From Gadus chalcogrammus (lineage: Eukaryota > Chordata > Actinopteri > Gadiformes > Gadidae): a DNA stretch of 64,000 bases. Location of the stretch: positions 16,047,438 to 16,111,437 of the forward strand of contig NC_079413.1 in assembly GCF_026213295.1 (NCBI RefSeq). The letters run 5' to 3'. Position 1 is the first letter of the stretch. Every line of letters starts with the position of its first letter. A program made the position numbers and the translations under genes. Of this stretch, positions 10,875 through 21,931 are shown one piece after another. Below the pieces are notes generated by a model. The model was given only the letters and a program-made list of their open reading frames with translations. It was not told where the DNA came from and searched no databases.

Positions 10875-11090
10875 GAGGGGCACGCTGCTGAGGGGCTTGG
10901 TGCTGAGGGTCTGGGGGGAGGCTTGGGGGCTCGGTGATGAGGGGCTCGGGGCTGAGGGGCTCGGGGCTAAGGGGCTCGGTGGTGCCGAGGGGCTCGGTGG
11001 TGCTGAGGGGCTAGGTGCTGAGGGGCTCGATGCGGAGGGGCTGGGGGGGGCTTGGGGGCTCGGGGGGGCTGAGGGCCGTTCCGGACCCTG
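10875..11090. repeat. GC-rich minisatellite (GAGGGGCTCGG units)
   Basis: Units of about 12-24 bases built on GAGGGGCTCGGTGCT repeat throughout, with local G-runs. Frames on both strands stay open only because of the repeat. Confidence 0.85.
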
Positions 11091-11144
11091 CGGTCTGTTG
11101 ACGTGGAGCACAATGGCTCCCTGTACTGACAGTACACACATGAA

Positions 11145-11320
11145 AGGCCTGTATACACACAGGACGCACACACACAGTCTCACGCACAGGCACGCAGACA
11201 CACACACACTCTCAACAACAGGCACACACACAGCTACACACACACACATAGGCACACACACACACAAACTCACACACAGGCACACATGCATGAAAGCATG
11301 TACAAACACAGCCGCGGTCA

Positions 11321-11361
<41 letters not shown>

Positions 11362-11451
11362 ACACCCGCACACACACAGAAACACATACACACAGGTTCA
11401 CATCCACACACACACACACACACACATACACAAACACACACAGGTACACAT

Positions 11452-11545
<94 letters not shown>
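11145..11545. repeat. Long compound (CA)n microsatellite
   Basis: About 400 bases of CA dinucleotides are interrupted by GG, TG and CAGGCA variants, ending in an almost pure run of ~90 bases (about 11455-11541). Confidence 0.97.
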
Positions 11546-11546
<1 letters not shown>

Positions 11547-11609
11547 AAAACAAACACAAACATGGCAGTAGCAGAAGTTAAAGGACCTAAAGGAATTTAG
11601 TTTGTTTGT

Positions 11610-11820
11610 AGCGTCCTGGATGTCCTCCCTCTCTGAGCTGGTCCTCGATGTTCTCCCTCTCTGAGAGGGACCTGGATGTTCTCCTCTTTGAGAGGGTCCT
11701 GGATGTACTCTTCTCTGAGAGGGTCTTGGATGTTCTCCTCTCTGAGAGCTGGTCCTAGATGTTTTCTTCTCTCAGTGGGTCCTGGATGTTCTCCTCTCTG
11801 AGAGGGTCCTGGGTCAGAAG
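11610..11820. repeat. ~30-bp minisatellite (TCCTGGATGTTCTCC)
   Basis: About seven diverged copies of a unit reading TCCTGGATGTTCTCCTCTCT plus GAGAGGG occur in tandem between the (CA)n and (GT)n arrays. Confidence 0.85.
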
Positions 11821-11859
11821 AGGATCATTAATGGGGAACACACTGGTCAACTGTGTGTT

Positions 11860-12010
11860 CGGTCACGTGTGTGTGTTTGTGTGTGTGTTTGCTGTGTGTG
11901 TGCGTGTGTACTTGTGTCTGTGTGTGTCTGTGTGAGTGCGTGTGTGTGTGCGAGTTTATGTGTTTGTGTGTGTGTCTGTTTTAAGTGTGTGTGTATTTGT
12001 GTGAGTCTGC

Positions 12011-12041
<31 letters not shown>

Positions 12042-12121
12042 GTGAGTGTGTGTGCCTGTGTAGTGAATCTGTGTGTGTGTGTGTGTGTGTGTGTGTGAGT
12101 GTGTCCAGTGAGTCTGTGTGT

Positions 12122-12158
<37 letters not shown>

Positions 12159-12451
12159 AGAATGATGTCACTGATCTGCTCTTCAAAGGCTACAGATCTG
12201 CGGACACAAGCAGCCTTTCAATGGCGGAACGCTCCGTGCCACCGCCGCCGCGGCCTTGGAGGGTGAGAGGGCGAGTGAGGGTAAGAGGGTGAGTGTGTGT
12301 GTTCGTGAATTATGACTTATCTATGCAACCTTCAGGCTTTCCTTTGGGGATGAGGGATTGTTCGTTAAGTTATAGAGTCTGTGGCTTTTCCCACATGTTG
12401 TGTGTGTGCATGTGTCTGTGCATGTGGTGTGCACATGTGGTGTGTGTGCAT

Positions 12452-12504
<53 letters not shown>

Positions 12505-12505
12505 C
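11860..12505. repeat. (GT)n microsatellite clusters
   Basis: Two GT-rich clusters (about 11864-12160 and 12395-12505) are separated by ~230 bases of mixed sequence. Each contains pure runs of 25-45 bases. Confidence 0.95.
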
Positions 12506-12574
12506 ATGTCTTGATTGAGGAGTGTATGCAGTCTGTTATATAACAGCTGTGATCAGAACAACCACTTCTACACC

Positions 12575-12613
<39 letters not shown>

Positions 12614-12930
12614 CCTCTCTCTCCGCACTCGCTCTCTGTCTCTGTCTCTCTGTCCCTCTCTCTCACCGTCAACCCCTGTCTCTCGGCCTCTCTCCCTCTC
12701 TCTCTCTCTCTCTCTGCTGAATTCCTCTGTGTTTGAAGCGGACTCACCTGTCAGTTTGGGCGTTTCAGATGGACACAGATACACACTCAGATGCACGCAC
12801 ACGCAACCCACCTCATAGTCACACAGTTTTCACAACCAAACTTTCAAGTACCCAGCTATACATATCTTCACAAATACACACACACACACAAACACACGCA
12901 CACACACACATACGCTGTGACAGTTTGACC
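12575..12930. repeat. (CT)n and (CA)n microsatellites
   Basis: A CT-rich tract (about 12578-12716, with CTCTCCCT variants) is followed by CA-rich tracts ending near 12912. No coding signal. Confidence 0.92.
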
Positions 12931-13091
12931 ACTGTCCCTGTCTGTTTAACTGCCCATCAATAGCGCGCATTGATGGATAATGCATGAACAGCAAACCTTC
13001 AAGCATACAATATACATACACAAGCTCTTTATTCAAGTAACATACACTCACAAACAATCTCTCCCTCTCACCATGGCTCGGTACTGCAGAC

Positions 13092-13534
13092 TAGTGTTGG
13101 CTCGTTCGTTCGCGAACCGGTTCGAATGAACGAGTCTTTAGGACGAACGAAGCGAACCGGTTCGTCTCTCTCGTTCGTTCGGTCATCGCGTTCACCATTC
13201 GATTCACCGGAAACTCGACTGAACGAATGAACGAGTTTCCGGTAGCACTAACTCCACTGAGTCTGACTGACTCAGCTGAGAACCGTGCAATGGCGTGCAT
13301 TCCATGATCTCGACTGAACTGGGAGGAGTCGTTCACAAATCGTATGTTCGTTCAGCCTGGTTTCCGGTAGCAATAAATCGCATCATGGAATGGACCCCAT
13401 TGCACGGTTCTCAGCTGAGACAGTCAGACTCAGTGGAGTTAGTGCTACCGGAAACTCGACTGAACGAACGAACGAACGAACGAACGATTCGCGAACGACT
13501 CTTCGTGGCGAACAAATCATTAAATCCACCATTA
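13092..13534. mobile_element. Palindromic non-autonomous hAT (TCGTTCGTTCG family)
   Basis: The 8-base repeat CTGCAGAC flanks the element (13084-13091 and 13535-13542). The imperfect inverted ends are TAGTGTTGG and the complement of CCACCATTA. Most of the interior is inverted: a GTTTCCGGTAGCACTAAC block, a cancelling GAGTCTGACTGACTCAGC block and a CAATGGCGTGCATTCCATGA block recur in reverse complement (about 13195-13315 against 13375-13470). GAACGAAC microsatellite-like runs mark both arms. Relatives form the ends of the 25635-34161 block. Confidence 0.85.
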
Positions 13535-13580
13535 CTGCAGACTAAAAGAGTCAGGGAGGGGCTGAGGGGTTTAAATATGG

Positions 13581-14377
13581 TGTCAGGAAACACCTGCTGC
13601 CACTGATTGGCCCAAATTGGGCAAAACCATTTTTCCCTTGTGTCAAAGGAGGACACTGAACATTGACATTGGACATTAATGAGCGACAAGCCTAAATGCA
13701 CTAGTGAAAATCACTGATCTAAAGGACAAAATGAACTTTAACATGCATGCTGTATATTTGATGAGTTTATTCATGGTTGAGTTGCAAAATACCACAGTAT
13801 TATAATCCCCCTGTTGATTGAGCCTGTCTAGTGGGAGGGGCCATGGGGTATAAAAGGGGTGAGCTGTTGTCCTTCTGATTGTCTGCTGTATGCTGTTGCC
13901 AGAAGACGTTGTCTGTGTTGAGCAGGGTGCTCAGCTCAGCTCAGCTCTCCACGAGATGCGAAATATCTACTAAGGTGATTATTACATTATGTTGTAAATT
14001 ATGGTTAAATGCACTCAGTGATTGAGTTGGATTATGTGGATTATGTGATTTATTATGTGATTTATTGACATTGATTATTTGAAGAACCGGTATTTGATTT
14101 TGAATATGCTTGATTTATTATAGAGAATATTTGATTATTGATTATTGAATATTTGATTTGATTGAATTATTTGATTTTGGAATTGGTTTTGAATATGTTT
14201 TTATTTTACTATTTTCAAATATTTTGAGGTTGGCCTCCTCAGTATGTTTGGCACTTATCTGACACTTTGGGGGAATAAATGTTAAAAACCTATTTTTAAC
14301 TGTGCCTTGCCATCCTTTGGGTTTGAAAGTCCGGTGTATTAAGGTTACATAACCTTCACCCGAGGCGGGGTGTGACA
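13581..14377 (+). mobile_element. Probable solo LTR
   Basis: The segment begins TGTCAGG and ends GTGTGACA, giving TGTCA...TGACA inverted ends. A TATA box (TATAAAAGG at about 13849) and an AATAAA signal (about 14274) sit in the order and spacing expected of U3 and R. It has no coding frame. The flanking 5-mers (TATGG and TACGC) do not match, so the ends or its solo status remain uncertain. An alternative is a promoter-bearing fragment of another repeat. Confidence 0.4.
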
Positions 14378-14504
14378 TACGCATATTGATACGCTTCATT
14401 TTAACCAGAATTGAATTGAATATAATTAATTAGCAGGCTGATTACCTTTTCTCTAATGATGATCCAACACATGTCTGAACACCCAAGGCCTGACTCCAGG
14501 TCAG

Positions 14505-14870
14505 TGGAGCCCCCCCCGACCTCCTGGGTCAGACAGGCTCCGCCGCTCACCCCCACCAGACCTCCTGGGTCAGACAGGCTTCGCCCTTCACCCCCCTGAG
14601 ACCTCCTGGGTCAGGCAGGCTACCCCCTCACCCCCCCAGACCTCCTGGGTCAGACAGGCTCCGCCCCTCAGCCCCCAGACCTCCTGGGTCGGACAGGCTC
14701 CGCCCCTCACCCCCCCAGGCTCCTGAGGTCAGACGGGCTCCGCCCTTCATCCCCACTAGACCTCCTGGGTCAGACAGGCTCTGCCACATCCCCCCCCCCC
14801 CCCACCCCCAGACCACCTAGGTGAGACAGGCTCCGCCCCTAGCCCCCTTCAGGCCTCCTGAGGTCATCAG
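14505..14870. repeat. ~53-bp minisatellite (GACCTCCTGGGTCAGACAGG)
   Basis: About seven tandem copies of a unit beginning GACCTCCTGGGTCAGACAGG, followed by CTCCGCCCCTCACCCCC, with variable C-runs. Confidence 0.92.
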
Positions 14871-15555
14871 GGTCCAGTGTTCTGCTCAGAGGAGGAGGGT
14901 CTCAGACGACGGGGACCCCCATGGCCGTCACTGGTTACCACGTGGACAGGCTCGGACGCCATTTGCCGTGAGATTGAACCAATCGGGACTGGAGTCTGGC
15001 ATTTTGGCTCTGACATGTGATCAGAAACACTCACAGCCAGCCGGTGGGCTCTGGGACAACATGTGGCCCCCACTTTTTATGCTTTTTGTTTCTCTTTCTC
15101 CTTGTTCTCATTTCCGGCTCAATCCAGTGTCTTTATCTGTTTGTTGGGACAGCATTCAGTTGTCTCTATATATTGATATATCTTTATATATCAATATATA
15201 GAGATATATGTATCTATGGATGGATTCTCTGTGTATCTAATGATCATAGTGTGTATGGCTCCATCGTCCATCCCTCTCTGGAGCGCTGTGGGGCTCTGAG
15301 TGCACAGAGCAGAGAGGAGGTGGTGGAGCTCTGAGTGCACTGAATAGGGAGGTAGAGCGGTTTGCTGTGGAGCTGTAGGAGGTAAGGGTGAGGCTGGTGA
15401 CCTCGTGATCAGCCAGCTCTATATTTAGAGCAGACAAATGAACCTCCGATCCTCAGGACAGCAGCTTCATGGTCAGGACTGAGTCCCCCTGGCTCGGTCA
15501 CCACTGAACCCTCTGCCCCGCCTGGTCTCCTCTCTCCTCTCCGCACGAGCACGCA
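14871..15555. other. Unannotated spacer with one AT hairpin
   Basis: No gene or known element is visible. It contains a perfect inverted repeat of 17-base arms (15164-15180 and 15187-15203, extendable by one pair) around a 6-base loop, made of TATATATTGATATA sequence. The region directly precedes the tandem duplication. Confidence 0.5.
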
Positions 15556-15611
15556 CGCACACGCGCTCTGTTTTGATTTGCTTAAGCACTTTTCTGTAAT
15601 GAGGAGATACA

Positions 15612-15780
15612 TTGCTCCAACATGGCCGCTCTGGTGGTCCAACATGGCCGCTCTGGTGGTCCAACATGGCCGCTCTGGTGGTCCAACATGGCCGCTCTGG
15701 TGGTCCAATATGGCCGCTCTGGTGGTCCAATATGGCCGCTCTGGTTGTCCAACATGGCCACTCTAATGGTCCAACATTGC
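15612..15780. repeat. 22-bp minisatellite (ACATGGCCGCTCTGGTGGTCCA)
   Basis: About seven copies in unit 1 of the tandem duplication, against about three in unit 2 (21316-21388), so the array has changed size since the duplication. The copies abut with no unique spacers. Confidence 0.93.
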
Positions 15781-15789
15781 GGTGGTCAT

Positions 15790-17350
15790 CAGTGTTGGGC
15801 GTAACGCGTTACAAAAGTAACGCGTTACCGTAATATATTACATTTAGTCAGTAACGGAGTAATATAACGCGTTACTAACTATATTTCGGTAATATTATTA
15901 CAGTTACTGAGTCCGGTAACGCGTTACAATCATGGACATAATAAAGGATGGACCACGGACTGGAAAGTGGCCGCCCATTCATTCCTATACAAACTGCTCA
16001 GTGGCGCAGGGTAACATACAGGAGCGATTTGCTTCCGCGTTATGGGGCCAAGACACGTGGCCTAGTCCGTGACGTACCGGATGCAGAAATATAGAACGCA
16101 TGCGTGCCCATCCCCCCACTCCGGTCCAACAACAATATAAAATGATACCGTAATGCACCTGTTCTTTGTCTTTGGATCTTTTGAATAAATGGATCAATAC
16201 ATGATAAATCACAATGATCGCAAGCAGAGGACCGTGAGAGTTATTGAGCAGCAGATGAACCAGTCCAAAAATTTGACACGTTAACGGAGCACTGAACTAG
16301 GCCCTCTCGGATGCCATTTGTTTCACTACGACTCCTTTCAGCTGCACACCCCTCTTCCCCAGCGAGATAAGGGTTAATAAAACGCTTGAGGTGGCGTTTT
16401 GAGGACATGGCATGAAGGTAATTATTAGCCTTTGATTGATATCCAGACATTTTTTGCGGAGACACATTCCTGTTCCCCACTTGTATTTGAGTGAACGGAG
16501 ATATCTACTTCTGGGTCCCATGATTTGAGGGACCCGTCCACAGCCCGCTTAAACAGCTGCAATACCAGGCTTGGCCGCTGAGCACTGGTGGATTGCGGAA
16601 GTATGCAGTGTTCCTGGGGGCTTGGTTACAATCTGAGCCACACAGACTCCAGCCCTTGTTTGGCTGTATATTTTGTCTATTAAGACTTTGTTGTTTGGTC
16701 CTAACCAAAACATTAATAGGCTCTAAGCATAAGTTCCTTGTAAAGTCTCTGTGGGACTGAAATGTTGAATGTGTTTCATTATTTATGCTGTTCTCATGCT
16801 CTTTTTTATTACTGCTATTTACTGCTATTTCAGGGCAGGATATATGCTCAGGTTCTAAAATACTTAATTACAAAACATGCCCTGTCTGGTGGCTGTTAGA
16901 CGTCATTCTTGAAGTGCACTTTTATTTTATTATTGAAATAGTATAAACCATTAACATGTTTGATTTCATGGAAATGCAACTTTTTTTGTTAAATGTTTGT
17001 GTGGCTGCACTTTGTAACTAAGGAGCTAATAAATGAGGCATAGAAAAATAATTTGTGTCATGTCGTGTAAAGGTTTTGGTTGTTTAATTATTCTGTATCA
17101 GAACATTATTGTAATTCATCTATTCATGGTACACACTACATGCAGATGCAATATAGACCCTCATTAGACTTTAATGTTTGCCCCCCCCCTCCGCCTTGTC
17201 CTGAATGTTTATTTTGGTGAAAGTAATAAGTAACTTATTACTTATTACTCTACACAGAAGGTAATATTGTAAAGAAACTAATTACTTTCAAATGCAAGTA
17301 ACTAATAATATGAAATATATTACATTTTGGAAGTAACTTGCCCAACACTG
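15790..17350. mobile_element. Non-autonomous hAT with CAGTGTTGGG ends
   Basis: The ends are CAGTGTTGGG and CCCAACACTG, flanked by the 8-base duplication GTGGTCAT (15782-15789 and 17351-17358). The paralogous unit at about 21390-21400 has a single GTGGTCAT and no insert, proving the bounds. Subterminal GTAACGCGTTAC motifs on the left and AGTAACTTATTACTTATTAC motifs on the right are typical of this fish family. The 1,561-bp interior encodes nothing recognisable. A one-ended relative begins at 62837. Confidence 0.95.
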
Positions 17351-17442
17351 GTGGTCATGTGACGCTGATATATGATGTCTTCAACGATTCACCCTAAGTT
17401 CCAGTCAAACACTAGTTAACTAAATATCCCTATTACGAATCC

Positions 17443-20400
17443 TCCTCATCCTCATCGTCATCCGCTTATCCGGGGTCGGGTCGCGGGGGGAGCAGCTCAA
17501 GCAGGGGGCCCCAGACTTCCCTTTCCCGGGCCACATTGACCAGCTCTGACGGGGGGATCCCGAGGCGTTCCCAGGCCAGTGTTGAGATATAATCTCTCCA
17601 CCTAGTCCTGGGTCTTCCCCGAGGTCTCCTCCCCACTGGACGTGCCTGAAACACCTCCCAAGGAAGGCGCCCAGTGGGCATCCTTACCAGATGCCCGAAC
17701 CACCTCAGCTGACTCCTTTCTAAGTAAAGGAGCAGCGGCTCTAATCCGAGTTCCTCACGGATGGCTGAGCTTCTCAACCTATCCCTAAGGGAGACGCCAG
17801 CCACCCTTCTGAGAAAACTCATCTCGGCCGCTTGTACCCGCGATCTCGTCCTTTCGGTCATCACCCAGCCCTCATGACCATAGGTGAGGATAGGAACGAA
17901 GATCGACCGGTAGATCGAGAGCTTTGCCTTGCGGCTCAGCTCTCTTTTCGTTACAACGGTGCGGTAAAGCGAACGCAATACCGCCCCCGCTGCTCCGATT
18001 CTCCGGCCAATCTCACGCTCCATAGTACCCTCACTCGCGAACAAGACCCCGAGGTACTTGAACTCCTTCACTTGGGCTAAGGACTCATTTCCTACCCGGA
18101 GTAAGCAATCCACCGGTTTCCTGCTAAGAGTCATGGCCTCAGATTTAGCGGTGCTGATCCTCATCCCAGCCGCTTCACACTCGGCCGCCAGCCGATCCAG
18201 TGAGTGCTGAAGGTCACAGGCCGATGATCCAATGAGGACCACATCATCTGCAAAAAGCAGTGACGAGATCCTCAGACCACCGAACTGCAACCCCTCCCCA
18301 CCACGACTACGCCTCGATATCCTGTCCATGTATATCACAAACAGGATTGGTGACAAGGCGCAGCCCTGGCGGAGACCAGCACCCACTGAGAACGAAACTG
18401 ACTGGCTGCCGAGAACACGAACACAGCTCTCGCTTTGGGAGTACAAAGATTGGATGGCCCTGAGGATAGACCCCCTTACCCCATACTCCCGCAGCACCTC
18501 CCACAGTTTCTCCCGGGGGACCCGGTCATACGCCTTCTCCAGATCCACAAAACACATGTAGACCGGATGGGCATACTCCCAGGCCCCCTCCAGGATCCTT
18601 GCGAGAGTGAAGAGCTGGTCCGTAGTTCCACGTCCGGGGCGAAAACCGCATTGTTCCTCTTCAATCTGAGGTTCGACGATCGGCCGAACCCTCCTTTCCA
18701 GCACCTTGGAGTAGACTTTACCAGGGAGGCTGAGAAGTGTGATACCCCGGTAATTGGCACACACTCTCTGGTCCCCCTTTTTGAACATGGGAACCACCAC
18801 CCCGGTTTGCCACTCCTTTGGCACTGTACCCGACTCCCACGTGATGTTGAATAGGCGTGTCAACCATGACAGCCCCTCAACACCCAGAGCCTTTAGCATT
18901 TCTGGCTGGATCTCATCAATCCCTGGGGCTTTGCCACTGCGGAGATGTTTGACTACCTCAGTGACCTCCACCAGGGAAATTGACGACGAAACACCATCAA
19001 CCTCGAGCTCTGCCTCCAACATAGAGGGCGTGTTATTCGAATTCAGGAGTTCCTCAAAGTGTTCCTTCCAACGTCCGACGACCTCCTCAGTTGAGGTCAA
19101 CAGAGTCCCATCCTTACTGTACACAGCTTGGATGGTTCCCCGTTTCCCCCTCCTGAGGTGCCGGATAGTCTTCCAGAAACACTTTGGTGCCGACCGAAAG
19201 TCCTTCTCCATGGCCTCTCCGAACTTCTCCCACACCCGCTGCTTAGCCTCCGACACGGCAGCCGCTGCAGCCCTTCGAGCCTGTCGGTACCCTGCAACCG
19301 AGTCAGGAGTCCTCCAGGATATCATATCCCGGAAGGCCTCCTTCTTCAGTCGGACGGCTTCCCTGACCACCGGTGTCCACCACGGTGTCCGAGGGTTACC
19401 GCCCCTTGAGGAGCCTAAGACCCTGAGGCCACAGCTAGCCACCGCAGCTTCAGCAATGGAGGCTTTGAACACCGCCCACTCCGGCTCAATGCCCCCAACC
19501 TCCACAGGAATGCCAGAAAAGCTCAGCCGGAGGTGTGAGTTGAAGATACCTAGGACGGGGGCCTCCTCCAGACGTTCCCAGTTCACCCGCACTACTCGTT
19601 TGGGCTTACCAGGTCTATCCGGAAATTTCCCCCATTCCCTGATCCAACTCACAACCAGATGGTGGTCGGTTGAGAGTTCCGCCCCTCTCTTTACCCGAGT
19701 GTCCAAAACATGCGGCCTCAGATCACATGACACGATCACGAAATCGATCATCGATCTTCGGCCTAGGGTACTCTGGTACCAGGTACACTTATGAGCACCC
19801 TTATGTTCGAACATGGTGTTTGTTATGGATAATCCATGACTAGCACAGAAGTCCAATAACAAACGACCGCTCGGGTTTAGATCAGGGAGGCCGTTCCTCC
19901 CCACCACGCCTCTCCAGGTGTCTCCATCGTTGCCCACGTGGGCGTTGAAGTCTCCCAGCAGAACTACGGAGTCCCCTACTGGAGCCCCATACAGGACTCC
20001 ATTCAGGGTCTCCAAGAAGGCCGAGTACTCTGAGCTGCTGTTTGGTGCATACGCACAAACAACAGTCAGAGTTTTCCCCCCTACAACCCTTAGGCGCAGG
20101 GAGGCGACCCTCTCATCTACCGGGGTAAACTCCAACACCGCGGCGCTCAGCCGGGGATTTATGAGTATCCCCACACCTGCCCGGCGCCTCACGCCCTCGG
20201 CAACTCCGGAGAAGAATAGAGTCCAACCCTTATCCAGGAGTACGGTACCAGAGCTGAGACTGTGCGTGGAGGTAAGCCCCACCAGATCTAACTGATAGCG
20301 CTCCACCTCCCTCACAAGCTCCGGTTCCTTTCCCCACAGCGAGGTGACGTTCCACGTCCCCAGAGCCAGCTTCTGCCGCCCGGGTCTGGTCCGTCGAGAC

Positions 20401-20801
20401 CCCTGACCTTCGCTGCCACCCATGTGGCTGCGCACCCGACCCCAACGGGTCTTCCCACAGGTGGTGGGCCCATGGGATGAAGAGAGGGGGGGGTGCCACG
20501 TAGTTTGTTCGGGCCCGACCGGGCTCCGTGGCAAACCCGGCCACCAGGCGCTCGCCATCGAGCCCTCCGTCTGGGCCTGGCTCCAGACGGGGGCCCCGGG
20601 CTTCCTCCGGGCCGGGTCACATCTCCTCTTTTTCCGTTCTTCATTGGAGTTTTTTGAACCATTCTTAGTCTGGCCCCTCACCTGAGACCACTCTGCCATG
20701 AGAGACCCTACCAGGAGCACAAGGCTCCAGACAACACAGCTCTCAGGTTCACAGGGACACGCAAACCTCTCCACCACGATAAGGTGACGGTTCCAGGAGA
20801 G
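17443..20801 (-). mobile_element. RTE-clade LINE (Rex3-like), apparently complete ORF
   Basis: The element lies antisense between two copies of GAATCC (17437-17442 and 20802-20807). The second unit of the surrounding tandem duplication has a single ATCC there and no insert. The 3' end comes 26 bases after the stop and consists of GGATGACGATGAGGATGAGG repeats, a typical RTE tail. The 5' flank before the likely start codon is ~100 bases. RTE elements are compact, so this may be near full length. Confidence 0.92.
17466..20699 (-). CDS. RTE polyprotein: endonuclease plus reverse transcriptase
   Basis: The frame is uninterrupted. It is open from beyond the element's 5' end, and I chose the ATG at 20699 (MAEWSQVRG), the first Met inside the element, giving ~1,077 residues. 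The N-terminal ~100 residues are basic and low complexity. The EEP endonuclease follows: [39 protein letters not shown] and STDHHLVV. The RT follows: [70 protein letters not shown] (FADD active site), then KYLGVLF. A C-terminal tail ends in [11 protein letters not shown]. All core EN and RT residues appear intact. Rex3 is the remembered fish member; I cannot confirm subfamily. Confidence 0.92.
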   Translation of the reverse strand: MAEWSQVRGQTKNGSKNSNEERKKRRCDPARRKPGAPVWSQAQTEGSMASAWWPGLPRSPVGPEQTTWHPPLSSSHGPTTCGKTRWGRVRSHMGGSEGQGSRRTRPGRQKLALGTWNVTSLWGKEPELVREVERYQLDLVGLTSTHSLSSGTVLLDKGWTLFFSGVAEGVRRRAGVGILINPRLSAAVLEFTPVDERVASLRLRVVGGKTLTVVCAYAPNSSSEYSAFLETLNGVLYGAPVGDSVVLLGDFNAHVGNDGDTWRGVVGRNGLPDLNPSGRLLLDFCASHGLSITNTMFEHKGAHKCTWYQSTLGRRSMIDFVIVSCDLRPHVLDTRVKRGAELSTDHHLVVSWIREWGKFPDRPGKPKRVVRVNWERLEEAPVLGIFNSHLRLSFSGIPVEVGGIEPEWAVFKASIAEAAVASCGLRVLGSSRGGNPRTPWWTPVVREAVRLKKEAFRDMISWRTPDSVAGYRQARRAAAAAVSEAKQRVWEKFGEAMEKDFRSAPKCFWKTIRHLRRGKRGTIQAVYSKDGTLLTSTEEVVGRWKEHFEELLNSNNTPSMLEAELEVDGVSSSISLVEVTEVVKHLRSGKAPGIDEIQPEMLKALGVEGLSWLTRLFNITWESGTVPKEWQTGVVVPMFKKGDQRVCANYRGITLLSLPGKVYSKVLERRVRPIVEPQIEEEQCGFRPGRGTTDQLFTLARILEGAWEYAHPVYMCFVDLEKAYDRVPREKLWEVLREYGVRGSILRAIQSLYSQSESCVRVLGSQSVSFSVGAGLRQGCALSPILFVIYMDRISRRSRGGEGLQFGGLRISSLLFADDVVLIGSSACDLQHSLDRLAAECEAAGMRISTAKSEAMTLSRKPVDCLLRVGNESLAQVKEFKYLGVLFASEGTMEREIGRRIGAAGAVLRSLYRTVVTKRELSRKAKLSIYRSIFVPILTYGHEGWVMTERTRSRVQAAEMSFLRRVAGVSLRDRLRSSAIREELGLEPLLLYLERSQLRWFGHLVRMPTGRLPWEVFQARPVGRRPRGRPRTRWRDYISTLAWERLGIPPSELVNVAREREVWGPLLELLPPRPDPG

Positions 20802-20818
20802 GAATCCCTCCACCTTTA

Positions 20819-20878
20819 TTAGGGGTCCAAGCCAACAGGTTGGTTCCCTATTGTTTTTGTAGTGATTTTCTTTATTAT
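20819..20878 (-). mobile_element. 60-bp terminal fragment of the AGGGGTCCAAG repeat family
   Basis: This stretch interrupts unit 1 of the tandem duplication; unit 2 lacks it. It starts AGGGGTCCAAGCCAACAGG and matches, in reverse complement, the end motif seen twice at about 32205-32296. It is a minimal, non-coding fragment. Confidence 0.7.
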
Positions 20879-21109
20879 TTAAATTGAATACACACTACCG
20901 CCAGGTGTGTCTGAGTGTGTGTATGAGTTTGTGATTGTGTTAATGTTTGTGTGTGTTTGAGTGTTTGTGTTAATGCACGTGTTCTTGTTCAGCTATCACT
21001 ACTAATCTTCGGACATAATCTCTCTCTCCGCACTCTCTACCCATCTGGCTTATTTCTCATCTAACCCAACACGCGTACCAGCTGTACCCTGCAGAGATGC
21101 TATTGACAC

Positions 21110-21751
21110 TATAAGCACGTGTGTGTGTGTGTGTGTGGTGGTTCCTGACAATGGTATATCGGGCCTGATTTATGACACCATCTGCCTGCCGGCTTGTGAA
21201 GAGACAGAGCGCAAGATGCACAAGAGCAGGCCTAGTTAAAACTCTCTCTCTCGCTCTCTCTTGCTCTGTTTTGATTTGCTTAAGCACTTTTCTGTAATGA
21301 GGAGATACATTGCTCCAACATGGCCGCTCTGGTGGTCCAACGTGGCCGCTCTGGTTGTCCAACATGGCCACTCTAATGGTCCAACATTGCGGTGGTCATG
21401 TGACGCTGATATATGATGTCTTCAACGATTCACCCTAAGTTCCAGTCAAACACTAGTTAACTAAATGTCCCTATTACGCATCCCTCCACCTTCATTGAAA
21501 TTGAATACACACTACCGCCAGGTGTGTCTGAGTGTGTGTATGAGTTTGTGATTGTGTTAATGTTGGTCTGTGTGTGTTTGTGAGTGTGTTTGTGTTAATG
21601 CACGTGTTCTTGTTCAGCTATCACCACTAATCTTCGGATATAATCTCTCTCTCCGCACTCTCTTTACCCCTCTCTATCCATCTGGCTTATTTCTCATCTA
21701 ACCTAACACACGTACCAGCTGTACCCTGCAGAGATGCTATTGACACTATAA

Positions 21752-21800
<49 letters not shown>

Positions 21801-21805
21801 GTTGT
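21110..21805. repeat. (GT)n tracts in the Q segments
   Basis: Two GT runs (about 21118-21138 and 21757-21800) sit at the same place in the two copies of Q. They differ in length and interruptions. Confidence 0.85.
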
Positions 21806-21931
21806 TCCTGACATTGGTATATCGGGCCTGATTTATGGCACCATCTGCCTGCCGGCTTGTGAAGAGACAGAGCGCAAGATGCACAAGAGCAGGCCTAGTT
21901 AAATCTCTCTCTCTCTCTCTCCCTCCCTCCC

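Larger units (their letters stand above)
15556..21905. repeat. Tandem duplication; first unit inflated by transposons
   Basis: Two head-to-tail units share the order P then Q. P begins TGTTTTGATTTGCTTAAGCA (about 15568 and 21268) and Q begins AATTGAATACACACTACCGC (about 20883 and 21489). Unit 2 (about 21259-21905) is compact. Unit 1 contains a hAT element (15790-17350), an RTE LINE (17443-20801), a 60-base fragment (20819-20878) and an expanded 22-bp minisatellite. Unit 2 has uninterrupted sequence at each of these positions. Confidence 0.88.

Noticed and set aside
10864..11600. Long open frames rich in Cys/Val or His/Thr
   Set aside because: They are translations of (CA)n/(GT)n and GAGGGGCTC repeats on either strand, with no protein features.
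12011..12818. Open frames over GT and CT tracts
   Set aside because: Dipeptide-like translations of microsatellites only.
15612..15780. CRISPR-like regular repeat array
   Set aside because: The 22-bp units abut with no unique spacers and the setting is a fish genome; it is a minisatellite.
18754..19794. 346-codon plus-strand frame opposite the RTE
   Set aside because: It lies wholly antisense to an intact EN-RT frame and has no motifs of its own; it is a shadow frame.
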